Source: Dipteronia dyeriana (lineage: Eukaryota > Streptophyta > Magnoliopsida > Sapindales > Sapindaceae). From it: DNA of 64,000 nucleotides. This document shows, piece by piece, positions 1 to 10,721 of this stretch. The stretch lies in the NCBI GenBank assembly GCA_032871835.1, contig CM065303.1:52862597-52926596 (forward strand). Direction: 5' to 3'. Numbering within the stretch: position 1 is the stretch's first letter; the number at the start of each line of letters is the position of its first letter. The notes under the pieces are model-generated. The model saw only the letters and a program-made list of their open reading frames with translations. It was not told the DNA's origin and searched no databases. Position numbers and translations under genes: made by a program.

Positions 1-488
1 CTCCATCTGAGCATTTGGCCAATTATGTTGTGGTATGATTTTCAATTTTTATCCAGATTCATGAAAAATGTAGTTATTGAATGGAGTTATTTATGGTATT
101 TGATTGAAGATGAATTATTTTTCTAGATAAAAGTTAAAAAAATAAGAGATCGATAAACAAGTGATTGGTTTGTAAAATACGTTCCTTTTAATTAATTTTT
201 TATCAAATAAAAAAATTATAAAAATTATAAAAATTATAAAATCTTTTGATCTTAAGATCCATTTTGTAATTATAAAGGGTAAAATGGTCAATTTATATTT
301 TCTGTTACGGTTGACTGTTAAAATTAGGGTTAGAGGGATCAAATTGATGTATTTATGAAAAGTGAGAAAACTTTGTTAAAAAAACAAACTCGTTTAAATA
401 ATTGATCTTTTAACATAACATAGGGACCCAGATGAAATTGATCCTTTTTTTATATTCAATATATATGTTCAATTTTTCTATTGTCGTT
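1..488. other. AT-rich intergenic sequence
   Basis: No supported gene. The only open frame here (115-342, minus) is low-complexity Ile/Phe/Lys-rich translation of AT-rich DNA with no recognisable domain. Confidence 0.5.
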
Positions 489-640
489 CGAACTGATATA
501 AGATATATCAACTCCTTACATGTGAACAATTGGATTTAAATGTTTTGACTTGACTGTATATATTTGTCAAAGTATCTTTAAATTCAATGGTCCACATCTA
601 AGGAATCGATATATTTTATGTCAGTTTAAATTGAAAATAG
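489..640. mobile_element. TA-associated palindromic MITE, diverged copy
   Basis: The two ends are inverted copies of each other: AACTGATATAAGATATATC at the left, and the inverse of the same motif near 605-630. The inner parts carry the family signature (a GTGGACCATTG-like block followed by a TTGACnnnn...TTTGTCAAAG core). It belongs to the family described at 27571-27862. The right end lies just before the Copia insertion at 660, so the 5-bp target of that element falls at its edge. Confidence 0.5.
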
Positions 641-659
641 AAAGACTGTATATATGTTT

Positions 660-1572
660 TGTTGGCGGATAAATCATCACTACGCGGAAGCGTTACCGGA
701 TAGAACACGAACAAGCAGTAGCAAAAGAAATAATTAAGAAGAAGAGAATAAATCCAAACACACACAACACACAAATTTACGTGGAAACCCAAACCGAGAA
801 AAAACCACGGCCGTCAGGACGACAAGAGAAAGTTTCACTATGTAGTAAATTGTTACAACCACACTCTCAGGATTCTCTCTCTAAAATACCCTAAACCTAA
901 TTACATCCAATGCTCTCTTGAGATCTCTCTTGATATGCTAATTTTACTCAATCACTTACAATAGCCTAGCTATTATGGTCTATTTATATGAATTATATGA
1001 AATTAAAGTCAAAAGGAAATCCTACTCTAAAATGTACAAGAATTACTTGATCCATATAAATACTATTTCCTATTTATGACAAGTCTTCTTATTTAAAAAA
1101 AAAATCATTTTCTTTTAAGTACTTGACTTTTCTATTCTTCAAGAAGACAAACTCTTTCCTTTTCCGATTAACACAAAACTTTCAGAAGAAAACGTCTTTC
1201 CTATTTTTTACGCAATATTCCCTGATTTGGGTAAAATCTGTCATTATCGTGGTTTGGGTCACGGTGGGCCACCCGTGCCCAACACCACGGATCATCGCTG
1301 TCAACCACTGCTCTGAATACCACGGTTGGTGTAATGACCTTCGCCATGGTCCACGCCGCGAGAATCCACAGGAGTTCGATCGCTCCGTGTCGTGGACTGT
1401 GCACATGTTCGCACTGCGGTACCTATCAGAATTCGTTTCTTCAGATCTTTCAGTCTTCAAGCCTCCCTCAAACGCGATCTCCTACTTCCAAACGTATCTC
1501 ACGTCTCTAGAAAGTCTCCGCATTGGTTGATTCATGTTTGGTAGCCATTGAAAATTCAAGCCATATCCAACA
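660..1572 (-). repeat. 3' LTR of the Copia element
   Basis: 913 bp, aligned over its whole length with 2781-3663. A minus-strand TATA box (CATATAAATA) lies at 981-990. A U5 motif pairing ACGTGGAAACCC with AAACCACGG lies at 779-810. The 1123-1530 plus-strand open frame lies entirely inside this LTR, with a similar frame in the other LTR, and is not a gene. Confidence 0.93.
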
Positions 1573-1584
1573 ATCCTCCCTTAT
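1573..1584 (-). promoter_or_regulatory. Polypurine tract of the Copia element
   Basis: On the minus strand this reads as a purine run (AAGGGAGGAT) directly before the TGTTGG start of the 3' LTR, the expected position for the plus-strand primer. Confidence 0.75.
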
Positions 1585-1849
1585 GGCGAGAATTTCCAAA
1601 ACTTCATCCACAACTACGACTCTTATCACCGAAAATCAACATACCCACCACGAAGTATAATCACTTAGGAACACCCATCCTAAGGTTTCACCAGGCACAT
1701 GTCGAAATTTACCTTGATGAAAATTATGGTGCAACTCCTCACGTTAGGTTTCCTAGGGAGTTCGTTCAGCCATCGATATCCTTATCCATCACACACCTTG
1801 CATCACCGCCTAACCAATGCCAGTGCACAAATTGTGGACCCGCTATCAG

Positions 1850-2740
1850 CAATACATCCTTTTTCATGGCAACTAGCGGTCATTCCATGAGGATGTTTAT
1901 GTCCCTTTAGAGGGCATCGCTGTAGTCGAACTCAAGAAAGGCGATTGCTGGATCCCCTTCTTTGGAGCCATTAGCCGCATTTGTCTTCTTATTTTGACAA
2001 TCCTTCCTTATATGTCCAGACTGTCCACATCCTCAACAAATGTCTTTCTTCTTAGAGCCTCCATTCTTTCTGTCAACCAATAAAGCAGAGTTAACAGAAG
2101 ATTACCTTCACTCTTTAGCCTTCATGCCTTAGATATTAGTTTGTTTGCTACATCTCCAAAACATATGGTTGAACTCCCATGCATCAAGATTAGCTTCATG
2201 TGCGCATAGGACGGTGGAAGGAACCATATTAGTCTTTATCCTTTGTTTTCTTCATCAATCTTCACTACAATCGACTCTAGTTCGGAAACTATCCCATTGA
2301 GAAATCCCAGATGATTGGAAATTTTCGTAACTTCAGACATCCGTAGCATGTGAAACTGCTCATTCATGTAGAATCTGTTGCAGACGATCTTCACTTGATA
2401 CAATTCTTCAAGCTTCTCCCAAAGTTCTTTCACTGAATATGTTCCTTGAATATTTACAAGAATATTCTTGACTAAGTTTAATCGTATCGCACTTGCAGCC
2501 CTCTCGTCTAGATCTTCCCATTCATCATCGCTTATCACATATTTTCCAGAACTAGTACCATCCGTTTCTTTTCTAGAATCTTCAGAGCCTTCAGGGTTTG
2601 TAGGGGTTGGCTTGCCCTTCAATGCCTTATGTAAACCGTATTGGATTAGTAGATCTTTGACTTGAACTTGCCACAAGCCAAAGTTAATTTTTCCATCGAA
2701 CTTCTCAACCCGAATCTCATCAACTTTACCATATCAGTTT
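1850..2740 (-). pseudogene. Copia gag-protease remnant (UBN2-type gag, zinc knuckle, DSG motif)
   Basis: Gag is the retrotransposon capsid protein. The longest open piece (2236-2676) has the Copia gag signature: FDGKINFGLWQVQVKDLL-like N-terminus (continuing in frame above 2676), then a DDEWEDLDERAASAIRLNL segment, then a VKELWEKLEELY helix typical of the UBN2 family. Further along the minus strand (about 1995-2040) is a CCHC zinc knuckle (C-GCGQSGHIRKDC) whose first Cys is followed by a stop codon. Near 1835-1860 is an ADSGST stretch matching the aspartic-protease active site of Copia polyproteins, again in another frame. Integrase, reverse transcriptase and RNase H are absent. Stops and frame changes show it is not translated as one protein. 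Confidence 0.8.
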
Positions 2741-2762
2741 GTTAAGATCACTATTAAGCAAC

Positions 2763-2780
2763 CAACTCTTTGATACCGGT
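2763..2780 (-). promoter_or_regulatory. tRNA primer binding site
   Basis: Directly next to the 5' LTR, the minus strand reads ACCGGTATCAAAGAGTTGGT. This is a one- to two-base variant of the TGGTATCAGAGC site, complementary to initiator tRNA-Met, used by most plant Copia elements. Confidence 0.8.
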
Positions 2781-3663
2781 TGTTGGCAGATAAATCGTCA
2801 CTACGCTGAAGTGTTGCCGGATAGAACACGAAGAAACAATAGCAAAAGAAATAATTAAGAAGAAGAGAATAAATCCAAACACACACAACACACAAATTTA
2901 CGTGGAAACCCAAACCGAGAAAAAACCACGGCCGTCAGGACGACAAGAGAAAGTTTCACTATGTAGTAAATTGTTACAACCACACTCTCAGGATTCTCTC
3001 TCTAAAATACCCTAAACCTAATTACATCCAATGCTCTCTTGAGATCTCTCTTGATATGCTAATTTTACTCAACCACTTACAATAGCTTAGCTATTATGGT
3101 CATTTATATGAATTACAGGAAATTAAAGTCAAAAGGAAATCCTACTCTGAAATATACAAGAATTACTTGATCCATATAAATACCATTTCCTATTTATGAT
3201 AAGTCTTTTTGTTTAAAAAAAATCATTAAGTACATGAATTTTTTATTCTTCATGAAGACAAACTCTTTCCTTTACCGATTAACACAATAACTTTCATAAG
3301 AAAACATCTTTCTTATTTTTTGCGCAATATTCCAGATTTGGGCAAAATCCGTCATTGTTGTGGTTTGGGTTGCGGTTGGCCACCTGCGCCCAACACCACG
3401 GATCATCGCTGTCAACCACCGCTCCGAATACCATGGTTGGTGCAATTGCCTCCGCCGCGGTCCACGCTGCGAGAATCCACAGGAGTTCAACCGCTCCCTA
3501 TGCCGCGGTCTGTGCACATGTCCGCACCATGGTTCAGGCCGCGGTACCTACCAGAATTCGTTTCTTTAGTTCTTTTAGTCTTCAAGTCTCCCTCAAACAC
3601 GATCTCCTACTTCCAAACGTATCCCATATCTCGTGCTATTGGAAATTCAAACCATATCCAACA
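2781..3663 (-). repeat. 5' LTR of the Copia element
   Basis: 883 bp, starting TGTTGGCAGAT and ending CCATATCCAACA, the same ends as the LTR at 660-1572. The U5 motif is at 2900-2931. The TATA-like box at 3101-3110 has one substitution relative to the other copy (CATATAAATG). Confidence 0.93.
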
Positions 3664-3668
3664 TGTTT

Positions 3669-4658
3669 ATATCGATAATTAAATCGAATTTGTATATATG
3701 TTTATATGAATAATTAAATCGAATTTGTAATGACTTGATTTGGTTCCAACAGCTGTGTTTTGTTTGGTTATAATTTGGACGGGCAACATTGCATGTACAA
3801 GTCTTTCTCTACGGATCGGTTGGTTTTTCTAATTTTGGTGGATTTCATCATCATAACAAATCAAAAATACATTCCACCGCGTCGAGTGCTTTATATAATT
3901 CCATTTCAAAAGATTAATTCCATTTATTAATTTATTCAGGATTTTTGTGTTGGTTTATCGGTATATAAATGTTTGATATGTACTGCTTAAGATTTAAGAA
4001 TTCCTTATTTATATCGGTCTACGCATATGTTATGAATTATGATCAATCAAACATAGCTAGATTCACGATCCTCATGCATGGCCGACCCTGAGATTTTCGG
4101 AGCCCGATGCGAACTATCGAAAATGAGACCCTCGATATTCTATATATGTTTACTTGATTATTACTTTTTTTTTTCTAATAAAAACTTATAAAAATCAATA
4201 TAATAACTCAAACTCAAGATTATAATATAAAAATATAGCAAATAAAAAGTTTCCAAAATATTTTTTTTATAATTGTATTAAAGAATATATCATATAAATC
4301 TTACTCGTCTCACATTTTTAAGTTTTAACAGTAAAAGTACTAATTAAGCTTGTATAAAATAAGGATTTTCGAAGATAAAAAAAGTGTGTTGAATTAATTA
4401 CTTCGAAACAATGACTTCTGAATTTTCGTATCAAGTGAGTTTTGAGTTTTTTATTTTTAGAGATATAATAGATGATTATTTATGACAAACACGGGTGTTG
4501 CTAGAATCCAACTCACTACCACCCTTGATCCAATATTGTTGTCGTAAGAATGAAAAATGTGTTTCCATTGGCGGGCCTTTAAAAAATTATGTGTATGATA
4601 GACAATTTTTAAAGTCATTTATGGGTTGAGTTTCTATCGTTGAGCCTTTAAAAAAAAA
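3669..4658. other. Intergenic sequence with one hAT-like end fragment
   Basis: AT-rich, without a coding region. At about 4078-4140 a GC-richer stretch starting CATGGCCGACCCTGAG resembles the termini of the hAT elements at 28142 and 33499, but I find no partner end, so it is probably a truncated copy. The phrase GTCATTTATGGG near 4614 recurs at 5645 on the far side of the next element. Confidence 0.35.
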
Positions 4659-5607
4659 TGACGATAATGACACCCCTAAAAAACTATGTCTACACACCTT
4701 TCATAATCACATCCATCAAAATTTTAAAAAATATCTAATTTTTAAATAAACCTCATTTAATGTCAAAAATACCCTTTCTTTAATTAAAATGTATTATATT
4801 TTTATAAGTACACACCCACATATGACTATTATTATGTTATTGATCAACTTTATTATTATTTCCAATTTTATTTATACTTTTAATTTTCTTACTATTTCTT
4901 TACTTCCTTACTCATATCTCTTCTTCGTTTTTTCATAATCAAACTACATTTTTCGTTATTTATTTTTCATTAAAAATTATTATTTTTTATTGGAGAACCA
5001 TTTTCTGTTTGAGAGAGCTGTATGGATGTAAGATTTGTGTTATGTCTCAATTGATGTAGAAGAAAATAGGTGTTTAATGATATTTTTTTTTAAAAAAATA
5101 TAGGTGTTCGATGAAATTGAAGAACATCTAATTTTTATTTTTATTTGGACAAGAAAGAACATATAATATTGATAAAAAAAAGTCTAAAGTGTGTTTGAAA
5201 TAAATAAAAACACAGTTAATTTAAAAGTCTGTTTATGATTTTGTTCTTCTAACAAAAATTAATTTAAAACTTTACTTTTTCACAACCAAATTTATCTCAT
5301 GATTTTGATTCATATTCCATACTTACCAATTAATTTGTATTTCCTTAAAAGAGTTTGAAAATATATTTAAAAGAGAATATAGACTTTATTAAAATGGAAA
5401 GAGTTTTAATGATATATGTTAATATTAATCCATTAATAGAATTTTTTTTACAAAAGATTAAAATAGAAAACTATTTAATAAAAATTGGTGAGTGTACTAA
5501 CAAACAATTAGTACTCTTAGTAATTTTACTCAAGGGTATTATTTGATTTTTATAAACATATTAATTTGGGGTGTACATACGGTTTTAAAGGGGTGTAAAT
5601 ATCGTCA
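4659..5607. mobile_element. Non-autonomous DNA transposon with about 50-bp TIRs
   Basis: The left end (TGACGATAATGACACCCCT) and the inverse of the right end (TGACGATATTTACACCCCT) match, and similarity continues inward for about 50 bp through TATGTCTACAC / TATGTACACCC. The flanks are A-rich, so a target duplication cannot be read clearly. The interior is AT-rich. The 5355-5546 open frame inside has no recognisable domain. The superfamily is uncertain; the long TIRs resemble those of Mutator-like elements. Confidence 0.6.
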
Positions 5608-5696
5608 CTAAAAAAATTATATTTGTATGGTGAACTGTTTTAAAAGTCATTTATGGGCATGTTTTGTTTAAAATTTTATATGGACTATATTTATAA

Positions 5697-6844
5697 GGGT
5701 TAAAAAAATAAATGACATTTTTTGGAGGTAGTATTTCAACACTGTCACTGCTTTAATAACTTATATTTAAAAGACACATATTATGGTAAACGGACAAAAA
5801 TACCCCAATAGTTGTTCCACATCAGATTTTTTTCATTCATTTTACAGTAAGAAAATTGTGAAGTAGAGAGAGAGAGAAAATCTCGTTGAAACTCAGGCAA
5901 TCACTCGAACAACGACGGAATGGCGTTACGAAGACGCATTCGAGTTTTTTTTTTCTAGTGAATACTAAAAACAAAAAATATTTTCGATCCTTTGAAAAAT
6001 AGACTTGATTCTTTCAAAAAAAAAATCCTCAATTCTTTATAATATTTTCTCGATTTCGCTACAAAAATTCTCGATTTTCTAAAATAAATCTCGATACTTT
6101 GAAAAAACTTCTCGATCATTTAAAAAACATTCTTGGTAATTTAAAAAAAATTCTCGATCATTTGAAAAATTATCGATCCTTTGACAAATATTCTCGATTA
6201 TTTGAAAAAAATTCTCGATCCTTTGAAAAAAAATTCTTAATCCTTTGAAAAATTATCGATCTTTTGAAAAATTCTAGATCATTTGAAAACAATTCTCGAT
6301 CCTTTGAAAAATTCTCGATCCTTTGACAAATATTCTCGATCCTTTGAAGAAAAAAATTCTCAATCCTCTGACAAATGCTCGATTATTTCAATTCCTTCAA
6401 AAATATGCTTGATGGTATTAAAAAAAATGGTTCGATTTGGCTACAAATATACTTAATTTAACTAAACTTAATCTTCAAAAATAAAATGCTCGATCCTTTG
6501 AAAAATAAAATGTCCATACATGTTCATACAAAGACTAGATAACAAATCATAACGAATGGATACATTGTTAAACCACACAAAAATATATGAAAATATATAA
6601 ACAAATATCATAAATATACAGTATCTTCTTGTGTAAAATCAAGAGAGGTAAGTTTTTTGGAGAGAGAGAAAGAGAGGAGTTATCGTTTTCAAAGTGTAAG
6701 TGAAAGTACATTGAGAATAACAAGTAGATTATTTAAGGACAATTTGGGTAGTTCACCATAATAAATGTCTTTTAAACTTAAGTTATTAAAACGGTAACAT
6801 CATTACAATACACACAAAAAAATGACATGTCTCGTAATTTCCAC
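5697..6844. mobile_element. Short non-autonomous derivative of the Ulp1-MULE
   Basis: About 100-bp TIRs include ATGACATTTTTT..., TTTAATAACTTA and GACACATATTATGGT. They match the TIRs of the 8.28-kb element at 39693-47971 (AAGTTTAAAAGGCAC and GTTCACCATAATA). A 9-bp target duplication with one mismatch flanks it (TATTTATAA at 5688-5696, TATTCATAA at 6845-6853). The right subterminal third aligns in order with the right end of the large element, including the ACATTGTTAA and ATCATAAATAT blocks. All coding sequence has been lost. It would depend on a transposase supplied from another locus. Confidence 0.85.
5985..6500. repeat. Subterminal array of about 20-bp TTCTCGATCCTTTGAAAAA units
   Basis: Some 20 imperfect direct copies of a unit whose core is CTCGATCCTTTGAAAA, with spacing of about 19-21 bp. 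The same unit in reverse orientation forms the array at 40180-41110 in the full-length element. Confidence 0.85.
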
Positions 6845-6853
6845 TATTCATAA

Positions 6854-7500
6854 TCAAAAAAAAAATTACTACAATTTGAAGACCTTCAACAATCAGCAGC
6901 ACTAAACAATTACCTCACTGGGCTCCCTCTTGGACGAAGCCTGCCTTCAAGTGTAATGAGGAGATAAATGGTGAACATCGGACACAAACATTAGACAACC
7001 CACGTGTGTATTGAAGAAGAAATTTAGATTAAGGGAAAAAGGCCCGAGCACAATACCAATGTATCAACAACTGTTTAACTCAAAACTTAAGTCAAGCTTT
7101 ATATTGTTTTAGTAAAGTTAAAATCAATTTATCTTATAATTTTGACATAAAACGATATTTAATAATACTTTCAAAAGTGATTAATTGATAATCCAACATA
7201 TTTTAACAGGGATTTTAAGATATAAGTGAGGGGTTATTTGCAAATTTTGACAGAGATTTTAAGATATAAGTGAGAGGTTACTTTTTAGGAATGATTATGG
7301 AATAATCAATTTCATAATTAATGAATATTTTAAAATATCTTTATTATTCTTATGAAATCAAGTTAAAACTATTTATACCTTAATTTATCTTAAAATTAAA
7401 TATTCTATTTAAATATTTATTTATTTTATATAATTAATTAAAAAAATAAGATTATAAGATCACGTCTATTTTACAATAAAATTACTAAATATATATATAC
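6854..7500. other. AT-rich intergenic sequence
   Basis: No gene is supported. A short direct repeat of GATTTTAAGATATAAGTGAG occurs at about 7211 and 7256. Otherwise I see nothing specific. Confidence 0.4.
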
Positions 7501-7504
7501 TATA

Positions 7505-7574
7505 TTTGAGTTCTTCCGGTTAAAAGCCATACACTCTAACCAACAATCCATTGTTTGAGGTTTGTTGATTTAAA

Positions 7575-7620
<46 letters not shown>

Positions 7621-8056
7621 TATATAATCTATTTAAAATAATTTAAATATATTCATATAATTTAAAATAAACTCATATATATATATAATTTAAAATAACT
7701 CATATTTAATAATAATATATAAAAACGTATTCATGAAAAAGAAAAAGAAAATAAGAAAACAAAAGAAAATCTAAAAAATTCAAAAAAAAAATCTTTTTTT
7801 ATTATTATTTTTCTTTCTTTTGAAGTTTTTTCCTTTTCAATTTATGGGCTTTGATTTTTTGGGTTTTTTTATCAGATTAAAATAATATATTTTTTAAAAA
7901 GGAAAAAAATTCAAAAAATAAAAGAAAAAAATTTACAAGCTTTGATTTTTTGACTTTCCTTTTAATTTTTTTACCTTTTCATAATTTCTTTTATATATTC
8001 TTTTTAAATAGGAGTTTATTATAAATTATATAAATATATTAAATTATTTTAAACAA

Positions 8057-8089
<33 letters not shown>

Positions 8090-8180
8090 TGAAATCAATA
8101 AATCTTCAGAGTAGCTTAGTTTGTTAAAGAATATAGCTTTTCGGTCACAGGGTCAATTGTTCAATCCGACAATGAGCAAA
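7505..8180. repeat. Palindromic T/A-rich module bounded by tRNA-like segments
   Basis: The core (about 7560-8095) folds back on itself: TTGATTTAAATATTTATATA at the left reads inverted at the right (TATATATTGAAATCAA), and the TTTAAAATAATTTAAATATAT blocks pair. Outside it, the left flank on the minus strand has GTTGGTTAGAGTGTATGGC and the right flank on the plus strand has TAGCTTAGTTTGTTA followed by GTTCAATCC, both resembling tRNA D- and T-arm sequence. A second copy of the core lies at about 11765-12290, inside the foldback element at 11326-12699, with similar tRNA-like flanks. Confidence 0.6.
8107..8175 (+). repeat. tRNA-like segment (Pol III box A and box B)
   Basis: Box A-like TAGCTTAGTTTGTTA at 8112-8126 and box B-like GTTCAATCC at 8159-8167 are spaced about as in a tRNA gene. 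No cloverleaf with paired acceptor stem is evident, so it is more likely a SINE-type tRNA relic than a functional tRNA. Confidence 0.4.
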
Positions 8181-8523
8181 GTAGCTTTTCAGCCACAAGC
8201 ATGCACCTTGAAGTCATGTTTAGTTTACAAAAGAGAAATCAAATATTTATTTAGGAATAGAATCCTTAGAAAAGGAATCAATTTCTTTGATGGATTCCTT
8301 TGTTTGTTGAAATCTGTAACAGAATTATTTATATTTGGACAAATATACCCCTGAAAATTTGATGTGTTAATTTTTTTTTTAACTAAAATTTGATTTTTTT
8401 TTATTAAAATAGTAATAACTTATTATCAAAATTTAATTATCAAGCCATTATCTTATATTTGAATTGGGTAAGAAAAATGACTACCAATAAAGATAATTAT
8501 TATACTATGATATATATATATAG

Positions 8524-8869
8524 CGAGTCTCTCGTAAGGGATCTCTTATTTTAATTTCGGTAAGGATCACCATGAAATCACATTGATTTGAATGGATTTT
8601 GATTTGATTTTTTTTGTGAATGATAAGTTCATTGAAATCTACATAGATTAAAACTAATTTTCTTGAATTTTTCTATATTTCATTCATTTTTCTGATGCAT
8701 TCATATTTAAAAAATATGGGATAAATAGTTCTAGTACTTGAAAAATTTTCAAATTTTATTCATATGTAGATTTCAATGAACTTATCATTCACAAAAAAAA
8801 TCAAATCAATGTGATTTGATTGTGATATTTACCGAAATTAAAATAAGGGATCCCTTATGAGAGAGACTC

Positions 8870-8870
<1 letters not shown>
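8524..8870. mobile_element. Near-perfect palindromic MITE inserted beside (TA)n
   Basis: About 130-bp inverted arms: GAGTCTCTCGTAAGGGAT at the left, mirrored as ATCCCTTATGAGAGAGACTC at the right, continuing through TTATTTTAATTTCGGTAA and ATCACATTGATTTGA and on to the AGTTCATTGAAATCTACAT block near the centre. It is flanked by TA dinucleotides at the left and a long (TA)n at the right. A degenerate relative is at about 54350-54525. Confidence 0.85.

Positions 8871-8871
<1 letters not shown>

Positions 8872-8954
<83 letters not shown>
8872..8954. repeat. (TA)n microsatellite
   Basis: About 83 bp of uninterrupted TA repeats, the longest in the window, between the palindromic MITE (8524-8870) and the TA-associated MITE (8961-9733). 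The open frame across it (8806-9009) translates to alternating Ile-Tyr and is not a gene. Confidence 0.95.
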
Positions 8955-8960
<6 letters not shown>

Positions 8961-9732
8961 TGTCAGTTTGAATTGATATAGGAGATATCGGTTCCTTACG
9001 TATTGTCACTATTTATTATGTTTAATTGCACACACACCTCTAATATTATGTCTAATTATATTTATATACAAATTTTATTTATAATTGCACTAACATCCCC
9101 TACCACTATTATAATTTATTTCATTTATTTATCATAATTTAAAATCAAAAGACAATAATAAAAATTACAAACAATCAATTACAATTGACAAAAGTATTAT
9201 TTTATGCTTGTTTTACATATATTATTTCCTTGTTTTTATTTCAAAATTTTGATCGTACAATTTTGATTCATTTCATTTTGTTCTATTGTTAGTTTAAACC
9301 ATTCAAGCCGATCATTAATAGTAAATTTTTATAATATGTAGAATATATTTAAAAACAAGATATATATTGACAAACAAATCAATTTGAGGGTTTGTGAGTC
9401 ATTTATTAAGCATTTAAATATATTAACTAAACAAATCAATGTGAGGGTTTTTGAGCCACTAATTAAGTATTATAATATATTGACTAAAAAAATTAGATAA
9501 ATCCCATAATCGAAAGCTAATGAATTGATTATACTTGTGTGTACTGAGAAAAATATATATTTGAATATATAATTTAACCCGGTCTATAAATATTTCTTGG
9601 GTTCGTCCCTACGTATGTACCATTGGATTTAAAATTTACTTTGACAAGTACATACAATCTAGTCAAAATATTTAAATTCAATAACCCACATATAAGAAAC
9701 TGATCTATCGTATATCTGTTTGAATGTCAATA

Positions 9733-9733
<1 letters not shown>
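8961..9733. mobile_element. TA-associated MITE split by a 0.6-kb insertion
   Basis: The left arm (8961-9003; TCAGTTTGAATTGATATAGG, GATATCGGTTCCTTACG) and right arm (9609-9733; ACGTATGTACCATTGGATTT, AAGAAACTGATCTATCGT) together make one inverted-repeat MITE of the same family as 27571-27862. They are separated by about 600 bp and the break is bounded by a repeated TACGTAT, consistent with a target duplication of the inserted sequence. (TA)n tracts lie on both outer sides (8872-8954 and 9735-9771). Confidence 0.65.
9371..9487. repeat. Two-copy tandem repeat of about 58 bp
   Basis: Two direct copies start AAACAAATCAATTTGAGGG and AAACAAATCAATGTGAGGG and both end near AATATATTAACT / AATATATTGACT. 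They lie within the 0.6-kb insertion that splits the flanking MITE. Confidence 0.75.
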
Positions 9734-9774
<41 letters not shown>

Positions 9775-9983
9775 CCACTTGGAAAGATTGGTTCCATAAT
9801 ACAAGCAAAACTAAAATTAACTAAACGGTAATATTGCCGCAATGATATCACGAAAACTCAGTAATGTTTTTTGAATTAAAAGGCACAACACTGCTAGTGC
9901 AAGCATATGAAAATAAAACTAGATGGTGTCAATATATATGTATATTAAAAAACTTAAAGGAACTACCAATTTCAGTACACTGT

Positions 9984-10721
9984 TGTTATATGTAAATCTT
10001 ATCAAAAGTACACGTCAACGTAAAACCACGTAAGCAATATATTTCATCAGAAAGAATTGCCATGTCAGTACCCCGTATGTGTCCAAGTCCCCTTCGAAGG
10101 AATATTCAATGGAAGTCAGAGTAGGTCCAAGTAAGGATGAGTTAAGTGTTACCACGTATTCAGTTTTACTTGGGACAACAAAGAAGATCCCGTAAAGTTG
10201 TGTCTTTAGTTCAAGCAACGAGACTCTCAAGATATTAACAACACTACATATTTAATGCAAACGAGGAGTCCTAGGAGGAAACAAATATCTTCTCAAGCGA
10301 ACACAAGGAGTCCCAAAAGGAAACAAATATCCCAAACTATATAAAAGATCTACACGATTAATACCATTAAGTAGACAAACCCAAATAGGAAAAATCTCTC
10401 TTTTATCTACCTTTGGCTTACATGTCAAGAAACGAACCCTAACAAAACATGTATAAATACATGCGTAAAGCATGTTGTAAACATATATAATAACAACAAG
10501 AGAGACAAGAGAGATTGAGTGTTGTAATTTAAATATTTCTTTACTGGATTTGACTTGGTTGCAAACGTAACCAACCGTGGATGTTTCTCCGATCATCGAA
10601 GTTTTACGACGTATTTCTGGTTTTCGTTTTCAACTATTTTTTATGATCTTTTTATTATTACAGGTTCCATGAGTTTACGTTGTTGACTTTTTTGACCATC
10701 AAGAAACTATCGTCAATAAGT
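9984..10721 (+). repeat. Solo LTR, Gypsy-type, related to 38750-39582 and 58753-59552
   Basis: It shares with the other two LTRs the start (TGTTATATGTAAATC versus TGTTATTGGTAAAATC), a TATA box (TGTATAAATAC near 10450), the U5 block AAGAGAGATTGAGTGTTGTAA and the motif CCGTGGATGTTTCTCC...TTTTACGAC (10575-10610). Its end (GTCAATAAG) corresponds to the GGTCAATAAC end of the 58753 LTR. No internal retrotransposon sequence adjoins it, so it is a solo or truncated LTR. Boundaries are approximate. Confidence 0.6.

Larger units (their letters stand above)
660..3663 (-). mobile_element. Non-autonomous Copia-type LTR retrotransposon
   Basis: A complete element with two LTRs (660-1572 and 2781-3663) that begin TGTTGG and end CCAACA. 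It is flanked by a perfect 5-bp target duplication, TGTTT, at 655-659 and 3664-3668. The primer binding site and gag remnant place the sense strand on the minus strand. The interior is only about 1.2 kb and has gag, a zinc knuckle and a protease-like motif but no integrase, reverse transcriptase or RNase H. It is therefore an internally deleted Copia that needs enzymes from elsewhere. The intact ends and target duplication argue for a fairly recent insertion. Confidence 0.93.

Noticed and set aside
1123..1530. 135-residue open frame on plus
   Set aside because: Lies entirely in a Copia LTR; the homologous LTR has a similar but broken frame, so it is chance coding of LTR sequence.
8107..8175. 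Functional tRNA gene
   Set aside because: Box A- and B-like motifs are present but no acceptor-stem pairing or coherent cloverleaf is visible.
8806..9009. Ile-Tyr repeat proteins at (TA)n tracts (also near 13339, 24695, 26213, 27751)
   Set aside because: Simple translation of TA microsatellites.
10015..10596. Two minus-strand open frames
   Set aside because: They lie within the Gypsy-type solo LTR and run opposite to its sense strand.
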